The notes under the pieces are model-generated. The model was not told the origin of the DNA, did not search any database, and saw only the letters and a program-made list of their open reading frames with translations. The translations under genes were made by a program, and so were the position numbers. A stretch of DNA of 32,094 nt from Clostridia bacterium (GTDB lineage Bacteria; Bacillota; Clostridia; Oscillospirales; CAG-272), in NCBI GenBank assembly GCA_017481495.1, contig JAFUPC010000014.1, positions 1 through 32,094 on the forward strand. Reading direction: 5' to 3'. Below are positions 23,823 through 32,094 of this stretch, in pieces (position 1 is the stretch's first letter; each line of letters opens with the position of its first letter).

Positions 23823-24650
23823 ATGAAACATTTACCTGTTGCCGTTCAGCTGTATTCAGTCCGCGATGAGATGGCGCGCGATGTGGAGGGTACCCTTTCC
23901 GCCGTACACGATATGGGTTATGACGGCGTTGAATTTGCCGGTCTGTGCGGCCTGTCTCCCAAAGAAATGAAAGCGTTGTGCGAAAAGTACAGTCTGACCC
24001 CCATCTCCGCACACGTTGCGCTGGATGAAATGCTTTCCGACCCCGAAAAGGTCATCGGCGATTATGCAGAGGTCGGTGTCAAGTACATCGCCGTTCCGTA
24101 TCTGCAGGAAGATCGCCGTCCCGGCACACCCGGCTGGGAAAAGACCATTGCAGACATCAAGCTCTGCGCAAAGGTCGCAAAGGAAAAAGGCATCCAGATG
24201 CTGTACCACAACCACGATTTTGAATTTGTCAAGATCAACGGCAAGTATGCGCTCGACATTCTGTATGATGAGATCTGTGCAGACCTTCTGAAAACCGAAG
24301 TCGATACCTGCTGGGTCAGCGTTGCCGGCGAAAAGCCCGCCGATTACATCCGCAAGTACACCGGCCGTTCCCCCGTCGTCCATCTGAAGGACTACGTCAT
24401 GGCAGGCAAGAAGCCCGACAATATGTATGAGCTGATCGGCATCAAGCCGGAGGGCGAAGCCGCAAGCGAAGAAGCATTTGGTTTCCGTCCCGTCGGTCAC
24501 GGCTATCAGGACATTCCCGCGATCCTCGCCGCATCCGAGGATGCTGGTGCGCTCTGGGTCGTTGTCGAACAGGATAGACCGGGTCCGGACAAGACACCCG
24601 TGGAATCCATCCGCGCAAGCCGCGAATATCTCGCATCGCTCGGCTGGTAA
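23823..24650 (+). CDS. Sugar phosphate isomerase/epimerase family protein (TIM barrel)
   Basis: This 275-residue xylose-isomerase-like TIM barrel carries the family's metal-site segments in order: GYDGVEFAGL, YHNHDFEF, VDTCWVSVAG, VVHLKDY and VVEQDRP, which supply the expected E-D-H-E metal ligands. Cytosolic members isomerise or epimerise sugars or inositol derivatives, often with manganese or another divalent metal. The substrate is not predictable from the sequence. A GAGGA site lies about 10 nt before the start. A terminator and the convergent AraC regulator follow. No other sugar-catabolic gene is adjacent. Confidence 0.88.
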   Translation: MKHLPVAVQLYSVRDEMARDVEGTLSAVHDMGYDGVEFAGLCGLSPKEMKALCEKYSLTPISAHVALDEMLSDPEKVIGDYAEVGVKYIAVPYLQEDRRPGTPGWEKTIADIKLCAKVAKEKGIQMLYHNHDFEFVKINGKYALDILYDEICADLLKTEVDTCWVSVAGEKPADYIRKYTGRSPVVHLKDYVMAGKKPDNMYELIGIKPEGEAASEEAFGFRPVGHGYQDIPAILAASEDAGALWVVVEQDRPGPDKTPVESIRASREYLASLGW

Positions 24651-24670
24651 GCTTTTCTCTGAATCAAACA

Positions 24671-24713
24671 AACGCATTTCCGTCTTTTTCCGGCAGAAAT
24701 GCGTTTTCTTTTT
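24671..24713 (+). terminator. Rho-independent terminator after the isomerase gene
   Basis: AACGCATTTC (24671-24680) pairs with GAAATGCGTT (24696-24705), a perfect 10-bp stem, followed by TTCTTTTT. Confidence 0.88.
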
Positions 24714-24714
24714 G

Positions 24715-25575
24715 TTATTTTTTCGTTTCCCGATAACGATTTAGGTCATCCGACGGCGAGGTTCCGAAAAATTTCCGGTACTGTCGGAAATAGGTCGAAT
24801 AATCCCCGAAGCCGCCGGTCGCGTATCCTGCCGTCACGCTGTCCTGCAAATACATATTCTGCTGTGCGGCGAGCAGGCGTTTCCGTATCGCATAACTGCG
24901 GATGCCCGTTCCCATCACCGCACGGAAGCGGCGGTTCAGATATGAGCGGTCGAACGAAAGCTGTGCGGCAAGGTCTTCCATCCGCCAGTCGTCGTTCAGA
25001 TGGGCGTTGACATAGGTCAGAATGTCGCTGACAAGACTGTCGCCGCAGGCGGCTTCGATGGGCCGTTGTCCGATGAGACACCGCGATAAAATCGCCGCAA
25101 GCGCGCAGATAACCGTCTGCCGCCGTTGTACCGGCTCCGCGGAAAAGACCATTTCCAGCGACATCCGCACATACCCGTCCTCATCGCGGAACGCATACGC
25201 GCCGTTCCCCGTCCCCGCCCCGGACGGCATTCTGAACCCGTCACACAAAGCGGCAAGCGCACCGTCAAAAATCTCCCGGCGGAAGATCAGTGCCATGCGC
25301 TCGTATGCCGGCGCCTCTGTCCCTGCATCGGTTTCCGGCAGAACCGTCGGCTGGATGAAATGCGTTTCCCCCGGCCGGAGCAATAAAAACACACCCGGCT
25401 CCATGCGGTACGGCATATTTTCCACGATCATCGTTCCCGTACCCGACAGAAAATAATACAGTTCATACCGGTCATGGATGTGTGCATCAAAGGTAAGCGA
25501 CGGCAGTGCTCCCGCCGCCGTCCGGGAATGATGCAGATAAATATCGGCATCCCGGTAACTGTTTATGATGTCCAT
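24715..25575 (-). CDS. AraC family transcriptional regulator
   Basis: This 286-residue protein has an N-terminal cupin-like sensing domain (FDAHIHDRYELYYFLSGTG near residues 29-47, and RPGETHFIQP) and a C-terminal AraC double helix-turn-helix. MEDLAAQLSFDRSYLNRRFR is the first helix-turn-helix, and GFGDYSTYFRQYRKFFGTSP is the second, with the family signature. The start at 25575 follows TTGGAGGTGCCGCG. A longer frame to 25641 would begin inside its own promoter and is rejected. Such regulators usually respond to a sugar or related small molecule. The convergent isomerase gene is a possible target, but the isomerase promoter is more than 1 kb away. Confidence 0.92.
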   Translation of the reverse strand: MDIINSYRDADIYLHHSRTAAGALPSLTFDAHIHDRYELYYFLSGTGTMIVENMPYRMEPGVFLLLRPGETHFIQPTVLPETDAGTEAPAYERMALIFRREIFDGALAALCDGFRMPSGAGTGNGAYAFRDEDGYVRMSLEMVFSAEPVQRRQTVICALAAILSRCLIGQRPIEAACGDSLVSDILTYVNAHLNDDWRMEDLAAQLSFDRSYLNRRFRAVMGTGIRSYAIRKRLLAAQQNMYLQDSVTAGYATGGFGDYSTYFRQYRKFFGTSPSDDLNRYRETKK

Positions 25576-25611
25576 GCGCGGCACCTCCAAGAGTTCATTT
25601 TTAATAATATC

Positions 25612-25641
25612 ATTATAGCACAACCAGAAAGCAGATGTCAA
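25612..25641 (-). promoter_or_regulatory. Sigma-A promoter of the AraC regulator gene
   Basis: On the minus strand, TTGACA (25641-25636), an 18-nt spacer and TATAAT (25617-25612) lie about 37 nt upstream of the start codon. Confidence 0.8.
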
Positions 25642-25732
25642 GTGTCACCCGGTGTTCTTCGGCAGACTGCACAAAACGGGACATCCGTTTTTGGTACTTT
25701 CGCCGAACTTTTTCCGCTTCACGCAAAACCGG

Positions 25733-25761
25733 TTGATTTTTGATTCTATATTATGTATAAT
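25733..25761 (+). promoter_or_regulatory. Sigma-A promoter of the macroglobulin-like gene
   Basis: TTGATT (25733-25738), a 17-nt spacer and TATAAT (25756-25761) precede the large gene by about 114 nt. Confidence 0.72.
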
Positions 25762-25874
25762 ATAAATGGGAATTGAAAATTTTTCAGGTTTTTTCTCCGC
25801 AGGACGGAACTTTTTCCGATTTTCTGCGTCTGTTATGATATAAGATGAAATTCCCGATGAAAGGAGCTTCCTCC

Positions 25875-28800
25875 ATGAAAAACAATGACAACCGTTCCCG
25901 AAAACCGATTTCGGAAAAGCGCGTGATGTTTTATGCTGCCGCGATCGCGGTTCTGGCGCTGACCGTAACGCTGATGATCGCATTTCTGCCGAAACTGATT
26001 TCCGGCATGAACGAAGATTCCGCCAAAAGAACCCTGCGCAACCCAACCGTGTCGCAGACCGATACCGGTTCTTCCGGCGCGGGACTCCTGGATGGCATGA
26101 CCACCGGCGCGTATACCCTTGGCATCTCCGGCTCCGGGGACGAGGGAAACCTTTACAATGTTCCCGCCAATGCCGCGCTGTCCCTCTCTGCCACGGGATG
26201 GACGGCGGACACGCTTTTGTCTTCCCTCTGCATCACGCAGGCGGACACGGATGCGGCGGTGGACGTTACCGTTTCCGAAGCAGCCAGCGGCGGGTTTCTC
26301 ATCTCTCCTGCCGCGGGGACATGGAGCCGGGATACCCTTTACCGCGTGACCCTGACGGAGGAGGACACCGCATCTCCCGTTTACTCCGCAGCATTCCAGA
26401 CCGAGCATCCGTTTTCCGTAAAAAGTATATATCCCGGCAACGAAGTTACCGATGTTCCGGTGGATACAGGCATTGAGATCACCTTCTCCGACCCGGTCAA
26501 AAGCGCCGATTTTGCCTCGTTTATTGAAGTGACCCCGGCGATCTCCGGTCGGTTTGAACTGTATCCCGACGGCAAGACCGTCGTCATCATCCCCGATGAC
26601 AAGCTCTCCCCCGCAACCCAGTATGCGGTACATATCAAAACGGGCCTTGTCGCCGACAATGGGCAGACCCTCCCCACATCCCGCCTGTCCGTCTTCTGCA
26701 CGGAATCCCGAGCGGATGCGGCATCGGACGGTGTCACCCTGTCCTTAAATACAGACAGCGACATTGTCACCTCGCCCGGAACTGCGGGAATGATCTCCTA
26801 CAATGCGTATCTTTACAATTCGGACAGCGTGATCGGCGAGCTTGCGTTTTCGGCAAAGATTTATGCGTATCCGTCAGCCGACTCCGCTGTTGCCGCGATG
26901 CGCGACGGTTTTGCGGCGCGGAAAACTGCGCTGTATGAGGAAAACACCGTTCCGACAGACGGTCTGTCCCTTGTCTGGGAGGGCGTGCCGGAATCCTACC
27001 GGAACACGGAAAATTCCGGAAACCGTCGGGAGACCGGATACATTTATCTACCGCTGCTTGAAGCGGGGACGTATCTTGTGGAACTTTCCGCAGTTTCCCC
27101 CGTGGGTGCGGAAACGGCAAAGCAGCTGTTCTGCCAGGTCACGCCCCTGCGTGTCTATACCGAAAGTGCCGACGGCGAAACGCTTCTCTGGGTCAACCGC
27201 ACGGACAGTGCAGACGGCACACCTTCTGCTACGCAGGGGGTGGAGATCACCGCGACCCTGTTTGACAACACGCTCTGGATGACCGAAGCGGAAGCCGAAA
27301 GCGGAAAATCCTCCTCCGCATTCCGCTCCGTCACGGCACTGACCGATGAGAACGGGCTTGCGCGCTTTTCCCACGATGCGACTGACGCCGCCCTTCTGCT
27401 TCTGCGCCATGTGGACAGAACGCTCATCACCTGCATCCAGACGGCAGAGCCGACAAATTACAACGGCATCCGCGCAAGCATCTATACCGACCGTTCGGTG
27501 TTTTTTTCGGACGATACCGTTTCCCTGTTCGGCTTTCTCGGCCGTTCCTATGCGGCGCAGACCCTGCCGCAGTTGCTGAACCTGTATGTCGGTTCCTCCG
27601 GTGTTGCCATTCCCGTCACCGTTTCGGAGGACGGCACGTTTGAGAGCAGTTTTCCGATTGAGGACTGGTCGGGGACATATCTCTCCTACCGTCTTACAGC
27701 AGAAACCGCAGACAGCTCCGAGTCCCAGCTCTATTACGGAAGTGTACGCATCACGCAGGACGAAAAGCCGGTTTACCAAATGGAACTGTCGCTTGACAAG
27801 CTGTTCTATACCTATGAGGACACTTATGCCGTTGTAACTCTTTCCACGTCGTTCTTTGACGGAACGCCTGCCGCCGGGCTGAAGCTGTCGCTTTCCTCCA
27901 ACATCACAAATGAAGACATCACACTTGTCACCGACGAGCACGGGCAGGCGGTTTATGCGTGGAAGCTCGGACTTCCCTATGTTTACAGAGTCACAGATAC
28001 CGATGCCGTCACCATCACGTTCCGGGCATCTCTTATCGGATACGAAACGGTTTCCCTGTCGGACAGCGCATCTGCGTACTACTTCCATTCCTCGGGTGTT
28101 TTTGAATACAAACGCGAAAACGCCAATGAGACCCGTGTCACATTGAACATGCTGGATACATCTTCCCTTTCGTCCGCCGCAGATTTTTCCTCTGCCGCCG
28201 GCTACAATGACAACACCAAGGGTGCGCCGCTGGATGCAAACATCGCGGTCAGACTGTACAAAACGGAATATATCCGGACAAAGGACGGCACGGTCTACGA
28301 CCCCATATCCAAGACATTTGCCGAGACCTACACCTGGGACGAAAAGACCACAACGGAAAAGACATTCCGAACGGAAACGGAAAACGGTATTCTCACGCTT
28401 CCGCACTACGATGCTTCCTCGTTCAACGGCTATTACCGGTATGAAGTTTCCTGGCGCGACAATGTCACCGGAAAGACCTATACCCGTTCCTTTTCCGCAA
28501 ACCGCGGACGGGCGGACACAGTCTCTTATCGGGAAACGCAGTCCTATTCCCTTTTCCCGTCCGCCGACAGCGCGCTTCCGGGTGATGTTCTGACAACGGA
28601 GCTGTACTTCGGTAACGCACCCGTGACGGAGCATCTTCCGGTTCTCTTTACCCATTACATCGGAAAGGACGGACGGGTCTCGGAAACCGTTCTGTCATCC
28701 GGGCCTTTTACCCATACCTTCACCTTTGACGAATCTTGTACCCTTGGTACTGCCGTGCTTGCGACCGTGTTCGACGGAGAGGACTACATTCAGGTGCCGG

Positions 28801-31244
28801 CGGCATCCTACCGGTACGATTATACCGCGGCAAATCACGCCGACATGACCGTCTCCGCCGACCGCGATTCTTACAAGCCGGGCGAGACAGCCAGGATCAC
28901 CGTATCCGCGCCGGCGCTGGCGGGTGGAACGGTTCTGTTAAGCGTTGTGGACGAGGCGTGCTTTGCGCTCGGGGAAAACGACGTTGACCCGCTGGCGGAA
29001 TATTTTTCCTCGACCAATTACGGCTCGGTCATGTATCTTTATGAGGAATTTTACGGAGGTTCCTATTACAGTTACACGATGAACTCCTCCTTTGGTGCAT
29101 ATGTCCCGTATATCCTGCGCGGACAGAATATCGGCCTTATCAGCCTGTTGTCCCAGCGGTTTTCGGATGTGTATTATGTAACCGATGAATGCGAAGAAGA
29201 ATCCGCCGTTCTGGACGAAGCACCTGCCACAGGCGGCAATGCCGCCGTCAGCGACACCTACATCCGCGAGACCTTCCTTGACACCGCGGCGTTTTTCCGT
29301 GTTACGCTTGACGAAAACGGATACGCGCAGACCGCGCTCACGGTTCCCGACAACATCACCTCCTGGCGCATCACGGCGATCGGTGCTGCCGGCGTGGGTG
29401 CATCTGCCGACCCTGCGGCCGTGTCCTCCGGTGTCCGCATCGGCATGACAGTCAGCAATACGGTCTGCACTTTGCCGTTCTTTGTCAACGTCACCCTGCC
29501 CGATCTGTTTCTGTGCGCGGATGAGATCGCCTTTTCCGCCCGCGCCGCAGGCACTCTGCGTGCCAAAGAACCGGATGCCGCTGTCACCTATCACGCGGAA
29601 CTGATCGACGAAACATGGAATACCGTCGCGCAAATGGATGTCACAGCGGCGGCATCCAACACGGCATGGTTTGCCTTTGATGCGCTCCCGGCGGGAGAAT
29701 ATACCGCGGTCGTGATTGCTGTTCTTGCCGACACTGCCGCGGATGCGGTGCGCCTGCCGTTCCGTGTCGCGGAAACGGCACAGGTCGTCGATTACACCGA
29801 AACCGTTTCGCCCGAAGAGATCGCACAGCTTTCCCCGGCGGCGTATCCGCTGACCCTGACATTCCGCGACAACACTGATGCCCTGTATTACGAAACACTT
29901 TCCGCTCTGCGGCATGGGAACACCACCCGCACGGAAACGCTTGTGGCACAGTATGCCGCACGGAAGATCGGAGAAACAGTACTCGGTCTTACAGATACCT
30001 GGTATTCCACCGGTATGACGGCCGAGGAGCTTGCAAAAGAGCTGAACCAATATTCCGGTTTTCTGCCCCTGAACCGGTACGGGGAGGGCGATGCGCTCCT
30101 GACCGCGAAAATCGTGTATGCCGTGCCGGATGCGCTGACAGCGAAGACGAAGGCGACGCTCATTTCCCTTTACAATACACTTCTCTCCTCGGCGGAAGCC
30201 ACCGAAACGGAGGTCTGCGCTTCTCTGATGGCACTTGCCGCGATGGGAGAACCGGTGCTTGACACCCTTTACCATACCGCCGCCCTTGCCGCCGATGCAC
30301 CGACCGATGCCAAATTGTATATTGCCGCCGCGTTTGCCGCCGCGGGGGATTCTGCCGCCGCACAGACGGTACTGGCAAATGTCACTGCGGTTCTCGGCAG
30401 GACGATGGCGGACGGCGCGTTCTGCATCTCCGATGCGTCCACAGAAGAAGCCATCCGTCTGACCGCACTTGCCCTGCTCCCCGCTGTGAAAATCGCGCCC
30501 GACACCGCGTATGCGATGGTAAAGTATCTCGACAATCACACCTCTGGCGTCACGCTTTACGCGGTGGAGCTTGCGGCGTTCATTTCCTATTATCATCCGA
30601 CGGCAAAAGAGACCGCATCGTTTTCCTTTGACCTCGGCGCATCCGATCCGCTGACCGTGACCCTGCCGCGCGGGCGCGGTTACACGCTCGTGCTGACGAA
30701 ATCCGATCATGCCGCGTTTACGATGCTTTCCGCCGATGACAGCATCACGGTGGATGCTTCTTACGGTGCCGCACCCGCCGATGTGTTCGCAGACCGCGCC
30801 GATGATGAGACTCTGCACATGGAAAAGGTCATCACACCGTATGACACGGAAAACGGCATCTACAAGGTCACACTGACCGTTTCCGGTATGTCGGATGCGG
30901 ACAGTCTTGCGTTTTCCCTTTCGGACACGATTCCCTCGGGCGCACGGTACATCGGTATGGCACGCGGAGACACCTCGAACAGCTTCTGCTCGCTGTGGCT
31001 TTCCAACGACGGAGGTCAGCAGATGCACGGGTCGCTGTACATTTACGACGAGACCTACGGCAAAGAGCTGACGGGAAAACAGACATATGTGTTCCGCGGC
31101 AGTGTTTCCTATCTCATCCGCGGTGCGGTCAAGGGAACCTTTGCGGCGGAACCTGCGCTTGCCGTTTCCCGCGATGCCGATACGTTTGCGGCAACGGAAG
31201 CGCTGACCGTTACGGTACGGGATGGGGAATGGACTGTGAAATAA
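25875..31244 (+). CDS. Membrane-anchored alpha-2-macroglobulin-like protein without thioester
   Basis: This 1789-residue protein has a basic N-terminus and a single membrane segment at about residues 18-38 with no cleavage or lipobox cysteine, so it is probably anchored with a large outside part. An Ig-like (Big_5-type) domain lies at about residues 178-285 (VTDVPVDTGIEITFSDPV). MG2-like TDRSVFFSDDTVSLFG is near 540. A macroglobulin bait-region-type domain starts near 990 (ADRDSYKPGETARITV). The A2M segment FRVTLDENGYAQTALTVPDN is near 1140, and a helical thioester-domain-like region spans about 1330-1580. No CxEQ thioester motif exists anywhere in the protein. The start at 25875 follows AAAGGAG by 9 nt. 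Such proteins are thought to trap proteases. That role is inferred. Confidence 0.82.
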   Translation: MKNNDNRSRKPISEKRVMFYAAAIAVLALTVTLMIAFLPKLISGMNEDSAKRTLRNPTVSQTDTGSSGAGLLDGMTTGAYTLGISGSGDEGNLYNVPANAALSLSATGWTADTLLSSLCITQADTDAAVDVTVSEAASGGFLISPAAGTWSRDTLYRVTLTEEDTASPVYSAAFQTEHPFSVKSIYPGNEVTDVPVDTGIEITFSDPVKSADFASFIEVTPAISGRFELYPDGKTVVIIPDDKLSPATQYAVHIKTGLVADNGQTLPTSRLSVFCTESRADAASDGVTLSLNTDSDIVTSPGTAGMISYNAYLYNSDSVIGELAFSAKIYAYPSADSAVAAMRDGFAARKTALYEENTVPTDGLSLVWEGVPESYRNTENSGNRRETGYIYLPLLEAGTYLVELSAVSPVGAETAKQLFCQVTPLRVYTESADGETLLWVNRTDSADGTPSATQGVEITATLFDNTLWMTEAEAESGKSSSAFRSVTALTDENGLARFSHDATDAALLLLRHVDRTLITCIQTAEPTNYNGIRASIYTDRSVFFSDDTVSLFGFLGRSYAAQTLPQLLNLYVGSSGVAIPVTVSEDGTFESSFPIEDWSGTYLSYRLTAETADSSESQLYYGSVRITQDEKPVYQMELSLDKLFYTYEDTYAVVTLSTSFFDGTPAAGLKLSLSSNITNEDITLVTDEHGQAVYAWKLGLPYVYRVTDTDAVTITFRASLIGYETVSLSDSASAYYFHSSGVFEYKRENANETRVTLNMLDTSSLSSAADFSSAAGYNDNTKGAPLDANIAVRLYKTEYIRTKDGTVYDPISKTFAETYTWDEKTTTEKTFRTETENGILTLPHYDASSFNGYYRYEVSWRDNVTGKTYTRSFSANRGRADTVSYRETQSYSLFPSADSALPGDVLTTELYFGNAPVTEHLPVLFTHYIGKDGRVSETVLSSGPFTHTFTFDESCTLGTAVLATVFDGEDYIQVPAASYRYDYTAANHADMTVSADRDSYKPGETARITVSAPALAGGTVLLSVVDEACFALGENDVDPLAEYFSSTNYGSVMYLYEEFYGGSYYSYTMNSSFGAYVPYILRGQNIGLISLLSQRFSDVYYVTDECEEESAVLDEAPATGGNAAVSDTYIRETFLDTAAFFRVTLDENGYAQTALTVPDNITSWRITAIGAAGVGASADPAAVSSGVRIGMTVSNTVCTLPFFVNVTLPDLFLCADEIAFSARAAGTLRAKEPDAAVTYHAELIDETWNTVAQMDVTAAASNTAWFAFDALPAGEYTAVVIAVLADTAADAVRLPFRVAETAQVVDYTETVSPEEIAQLSPAAYPLTLTFRDNTDALYYETLSALRHGNTTRTETLVAQYAARKIGETVLGLTDTWYSTGMTAEELAKELNQYSGFLPLNRYGEGDALLTAKIVYAVPDALTAKTKATLISLYNTLLSSAEATETEVCASLMALAAMGEPVLDTLYHTAALAADAPTDAKLYIAAAFAAAGDSAAAQTVLANVTAVLGRTMADGAFCISDASTEEAIRLTALALLPAVKIAPDTAYAMVKYLDNHTSGVTLYAVELAAFISYYHPTAKETASFSFDLGASDPLTVTLPRGRGYTLVLTKSDHAAFTMLSADDSITVDASYGAAPADVFADRADDETLHMEKVITPYDTENGIYKVTLTVSGMSDADSLAFSLSDTIPSGARYIGMARGDTSNSFCSLWLSNDGGQQMHGSLYIYDETYGKELTGKQTYVFRGSVSYLIRGAVKGTFAAEPALAVSRDADTFAATEALTVTVRDGEWTVK

Positions 31245-31271
31245 TTCAATTTTACCAAAGGAGGAAATTTT

Positions 31272-31739
31272 ATGTTTATCCCCGAAACCTGCATTGAGGA
31301 GCATCTGACCGGATCTGATTACTTGATTTCACTGCAATTTATCCGTTTTCTGCGGGAGCGCGGACTGACATTTGAGCGGGATGAGGGCTTCTGGAAGAAT
31401 AAAATTTATTTTTATATAAAGAATGGCGACCGCTGTATCGCTTATCTCGCCGTCTGCGACCCGGACGAGCCGGAAAATCGATGGACGGTCTGGTCGGATG
31501 ACATGGATCTCTCCCATATCGGTGCGGATGCGGTATCCGATGACATCCGCACACTTGCGTGGCAGTATGTCGACACGTGCGGAAACTGTGGTTCCTGCGG
31601 CGGCGGAGTGCCGAAAGTGATTTTCGGGCGGGAGTTTCCGCGTGTCTGCGGATGTACATTCCGGGTGGACAATGCGGATGAAAAGGCACTTGGATTTTTG
31701 AAGGAGATGGTAAGGATGGCGATGGGGGATTTGGAATAA
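31272..31739 (+). CDS. Hypothetical protein with C-x2-C-x2-C cluster
   Basis: This 155-residue soluble protein follows the macroglobulin-like gene by 27 nt, with a strong site (AAAGGAGGAAATTTT ATG), so they are probably one operon. A mixed alpha/beta N-terminal part is followed by a cysteine cluster CGNCGSCGGG (near residue 106), then FGREFPRVCGCTFRVDNADE, bringing two more cysteines. Similar small proteins with a CGxCGSCGGG element are common in Firmicutes, but I know no function. Metal binding through the cysteines is plausible. There is no signal peptide, so a direct role with the surface protein upstream is not obvious. Confidence 0.75.
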   Translation: MFIPETCIEEHLTGSDYLISLQFIRFLRERGLTFERDEGFWKNKIYFYIKNGDRCIAYLAVCDPDEPENRWTVWSDDMDLSHIGADAVSDDIRTLAWQYVDTCGNCGSCGGGVPKVIFGREFPRVCGCTFRVDNADEKALGFLKEMVRMAMGDLE

Positions 31740-31758
31740 CGCATTCATTACAGAAAAA

Positions 31759-31788
31759 AGAGGATGCCCGGTGGGAGGAACATCCTCT
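31759..31788 (-). terminator. Terminator-like hairpin, stronger for minus-strand transcription
   Basis: AGAGGATG (31759-31766) and CATCCTCT (31781-31788) form a perfect 8-bp stem. On the minus strand it is followed by TTTTTTCTG; on the plus strand the tail is weak (ATTCAT). It may end a leftward transcript from the tRNA side and also the rightward transcript of the preceding gene. Confidence 0.65.
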
Positions 31789-31846
31789 ATTCATAACAGA
31801 TAACATAGGGGCAATACAATAAAAGTTTTCGTTATCACCCATCCTT

Positions 31847-31982
31847 TTGCGCAAAGCGCAACTTCATTTGAGACAGTATCTCAACATTGTTCATTTGTAT
31901 CCGCCAATACAAAACGATATTCTCACTGCGCTTGAAATGATGTTGCACTTTATGCAAATGATGTTGTGTCCTGCGGACACAA
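31847..31982. repeat. Array of five short perfect hairpins with TTG...CAA ends
   Basis: Five stem-loops occur in a gene-free stretch: 31847-31861 (TTGCGC/GCGCAA), 31868-31884 (TTGAGA/TCTCAA), 31894-31913 (TTTGTAT/ATACAAA), 31943-31957 (TTGCA/TGCAA) and 31964-31982 (TTGTGTCC/GGACACAA). Each begins with TTG and ends with CAA, while the stem bases between differ. Linkers are related to ATGATG/CTTCAT (31862-31867, 31937-31942, 31958-31963). The stems vary but stay complementary, which points to selection on structure or to a hairpin-making repeat element. No coding frame is supported here. Confidence 0.7.
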
Positions 31983-31985
31983 ATG

Positions 31986-32013
31986 AAAAAATCCAACTCG
32001 TATGAGCTGGATT
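31986..32013 (-). terminator. Terminator after tRNA-Ser
   Basis: On the minus strand, AATCCAGCTC-ATAC-GAGTTGGATT forms a 10-bp stem (one G-T pair), followed by TTTTC. It lies directly after the tRNA 3' end. Confidence 0.8.
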
Positions 32014-32016
32014 TTC

Positions 32017-32094
32017 TGGCGGAGAAGGAGAGATTCGAACTCTCGAACTATTTTTGGTAGTTACGCGATTTCCAGTCGCGCGCGCTCGACCAAC
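32017..32094 (-). tRNA. tRNA-Ser(GGA), partial (5' end beyond window)
   Basis: Read on the minus strand, the sequence shows the D-loop region (GTTGGTCGAG), an anticodon stem CGCGA/TCGCG with loop CTGGAAA (anticodon GGA), a long variable arm (TAACTACCAAAAATAGTT) typical of serine tRNAs, a T arm GAGAG-TTCGAAT-CTCTC, and a 3' end CTTCTCCG with encoded CCA (32019-32017). About 18 bases of the 5' end lie outside the window. Confidence 0.92.

Noticed and set aside
25875..31244. Thioester-containing macroglobulin
   Set aside because: I checked each cysteine in the translated protein, and none is in a CxEQ context.
28938..31304. Long open frame on the minus strand (788 codons), with another at 27048-28655
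   Set aside because: Both lie antisense to the macroglobulin-like gene. They have no recognisable domains and show arginine- and glycine-rich shadow composition. The plus-strand frame has recognisable domains, promoter and ribosome binding site.
31847..31982. CRISPR array
   Set aside because: There is no constant direct repeat of usual length and no regular spacers. The constant parts are only hairpin ends and short linkers, and no cas gene is near.

Overview
The window looks like a chromosomal segment of a Clostridia-class Bacillota, probably an uncultured gut member of the Eubacteriales/Oscillospirales. This rests on near-consensus sigma-A promoters (TTGACA-N17-TATAAT) before most transcription units, strong AGGAGG-type ribosome binding sites, and Firmicutes-typical families (EpsG, IreB, DUF3793, DUF6179). 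Species cannot be named from the sequence alone.

Region 1 (1-13161, minus strand) is a long cell-surface polysaccharide operon cut by the left window edge. It reads right to left from a promoter at 13316-13344 through a structured leader of about 150 nt. The gene order is a PglE/EpsN-like aminotransferase, a PglC/EpsL-like sugar transferase, a PglD/EpsM-like acetyltransferase, a PglA-like GT4, an HPr-kinase-like P-loop protein, a GT2, an EpsG-type polymerase, two GT4, two related GT2, a DUF6625-like protein, a GT4 and a polysaccharide pyruvyl transferase (partial). Most genes overlap or nearly touch. The first genes suggest a di-N-acetyl-bacillosamine-type sugar as the lipid-linked starter, but the 4,6-dehydratase (PglF/EpsC) is not in the window. 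Base composition changes sharply, in two places inside glycosyltransferase genes, so the cluster is a mosaic.

Region 2 (13429-16200, plus strand) holds an orphan lipoprotein solute-binding protein with its own promoter and a perfect palindrome beside its ribosome binding site. A DUF2325-DUF3793 operon follows. Two GTTAGC-N4-GCTAAC palindromes sit just downstream of its promoter and are probable repressor operators.

Region 3 (16204-25575) is metabolic and regulatory. A GH38 alpha-mannosidase is divergent from ATP-dependent 6-phosphofructokinase. A MATE exporter follows, whose leader folds into a hairpin plus U-tract that may be a guanidine-IV (mepA) riboswitch. Next come a stand-alone ireB, a DUF6179 gene, a TIM-barrel sugar isomerase/epimerase and a convergent AraC regulator. 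The DUF6179 and isomerase promoters face each other, so the two transcripts should overlap at their 5' ends.

Region 4 (25733-32094) holds a 1789-residue membrane-anchored alpha-2-macroglobulin-like protein without the thioester motif, in an apparent operon with a small cysteine-rich protein. Beyond it lies a gene-free stretch with at least five perfect short hairpins (31847-31982), then a terminator and a partial tRNA-Ser(GGA) on the minus strand.
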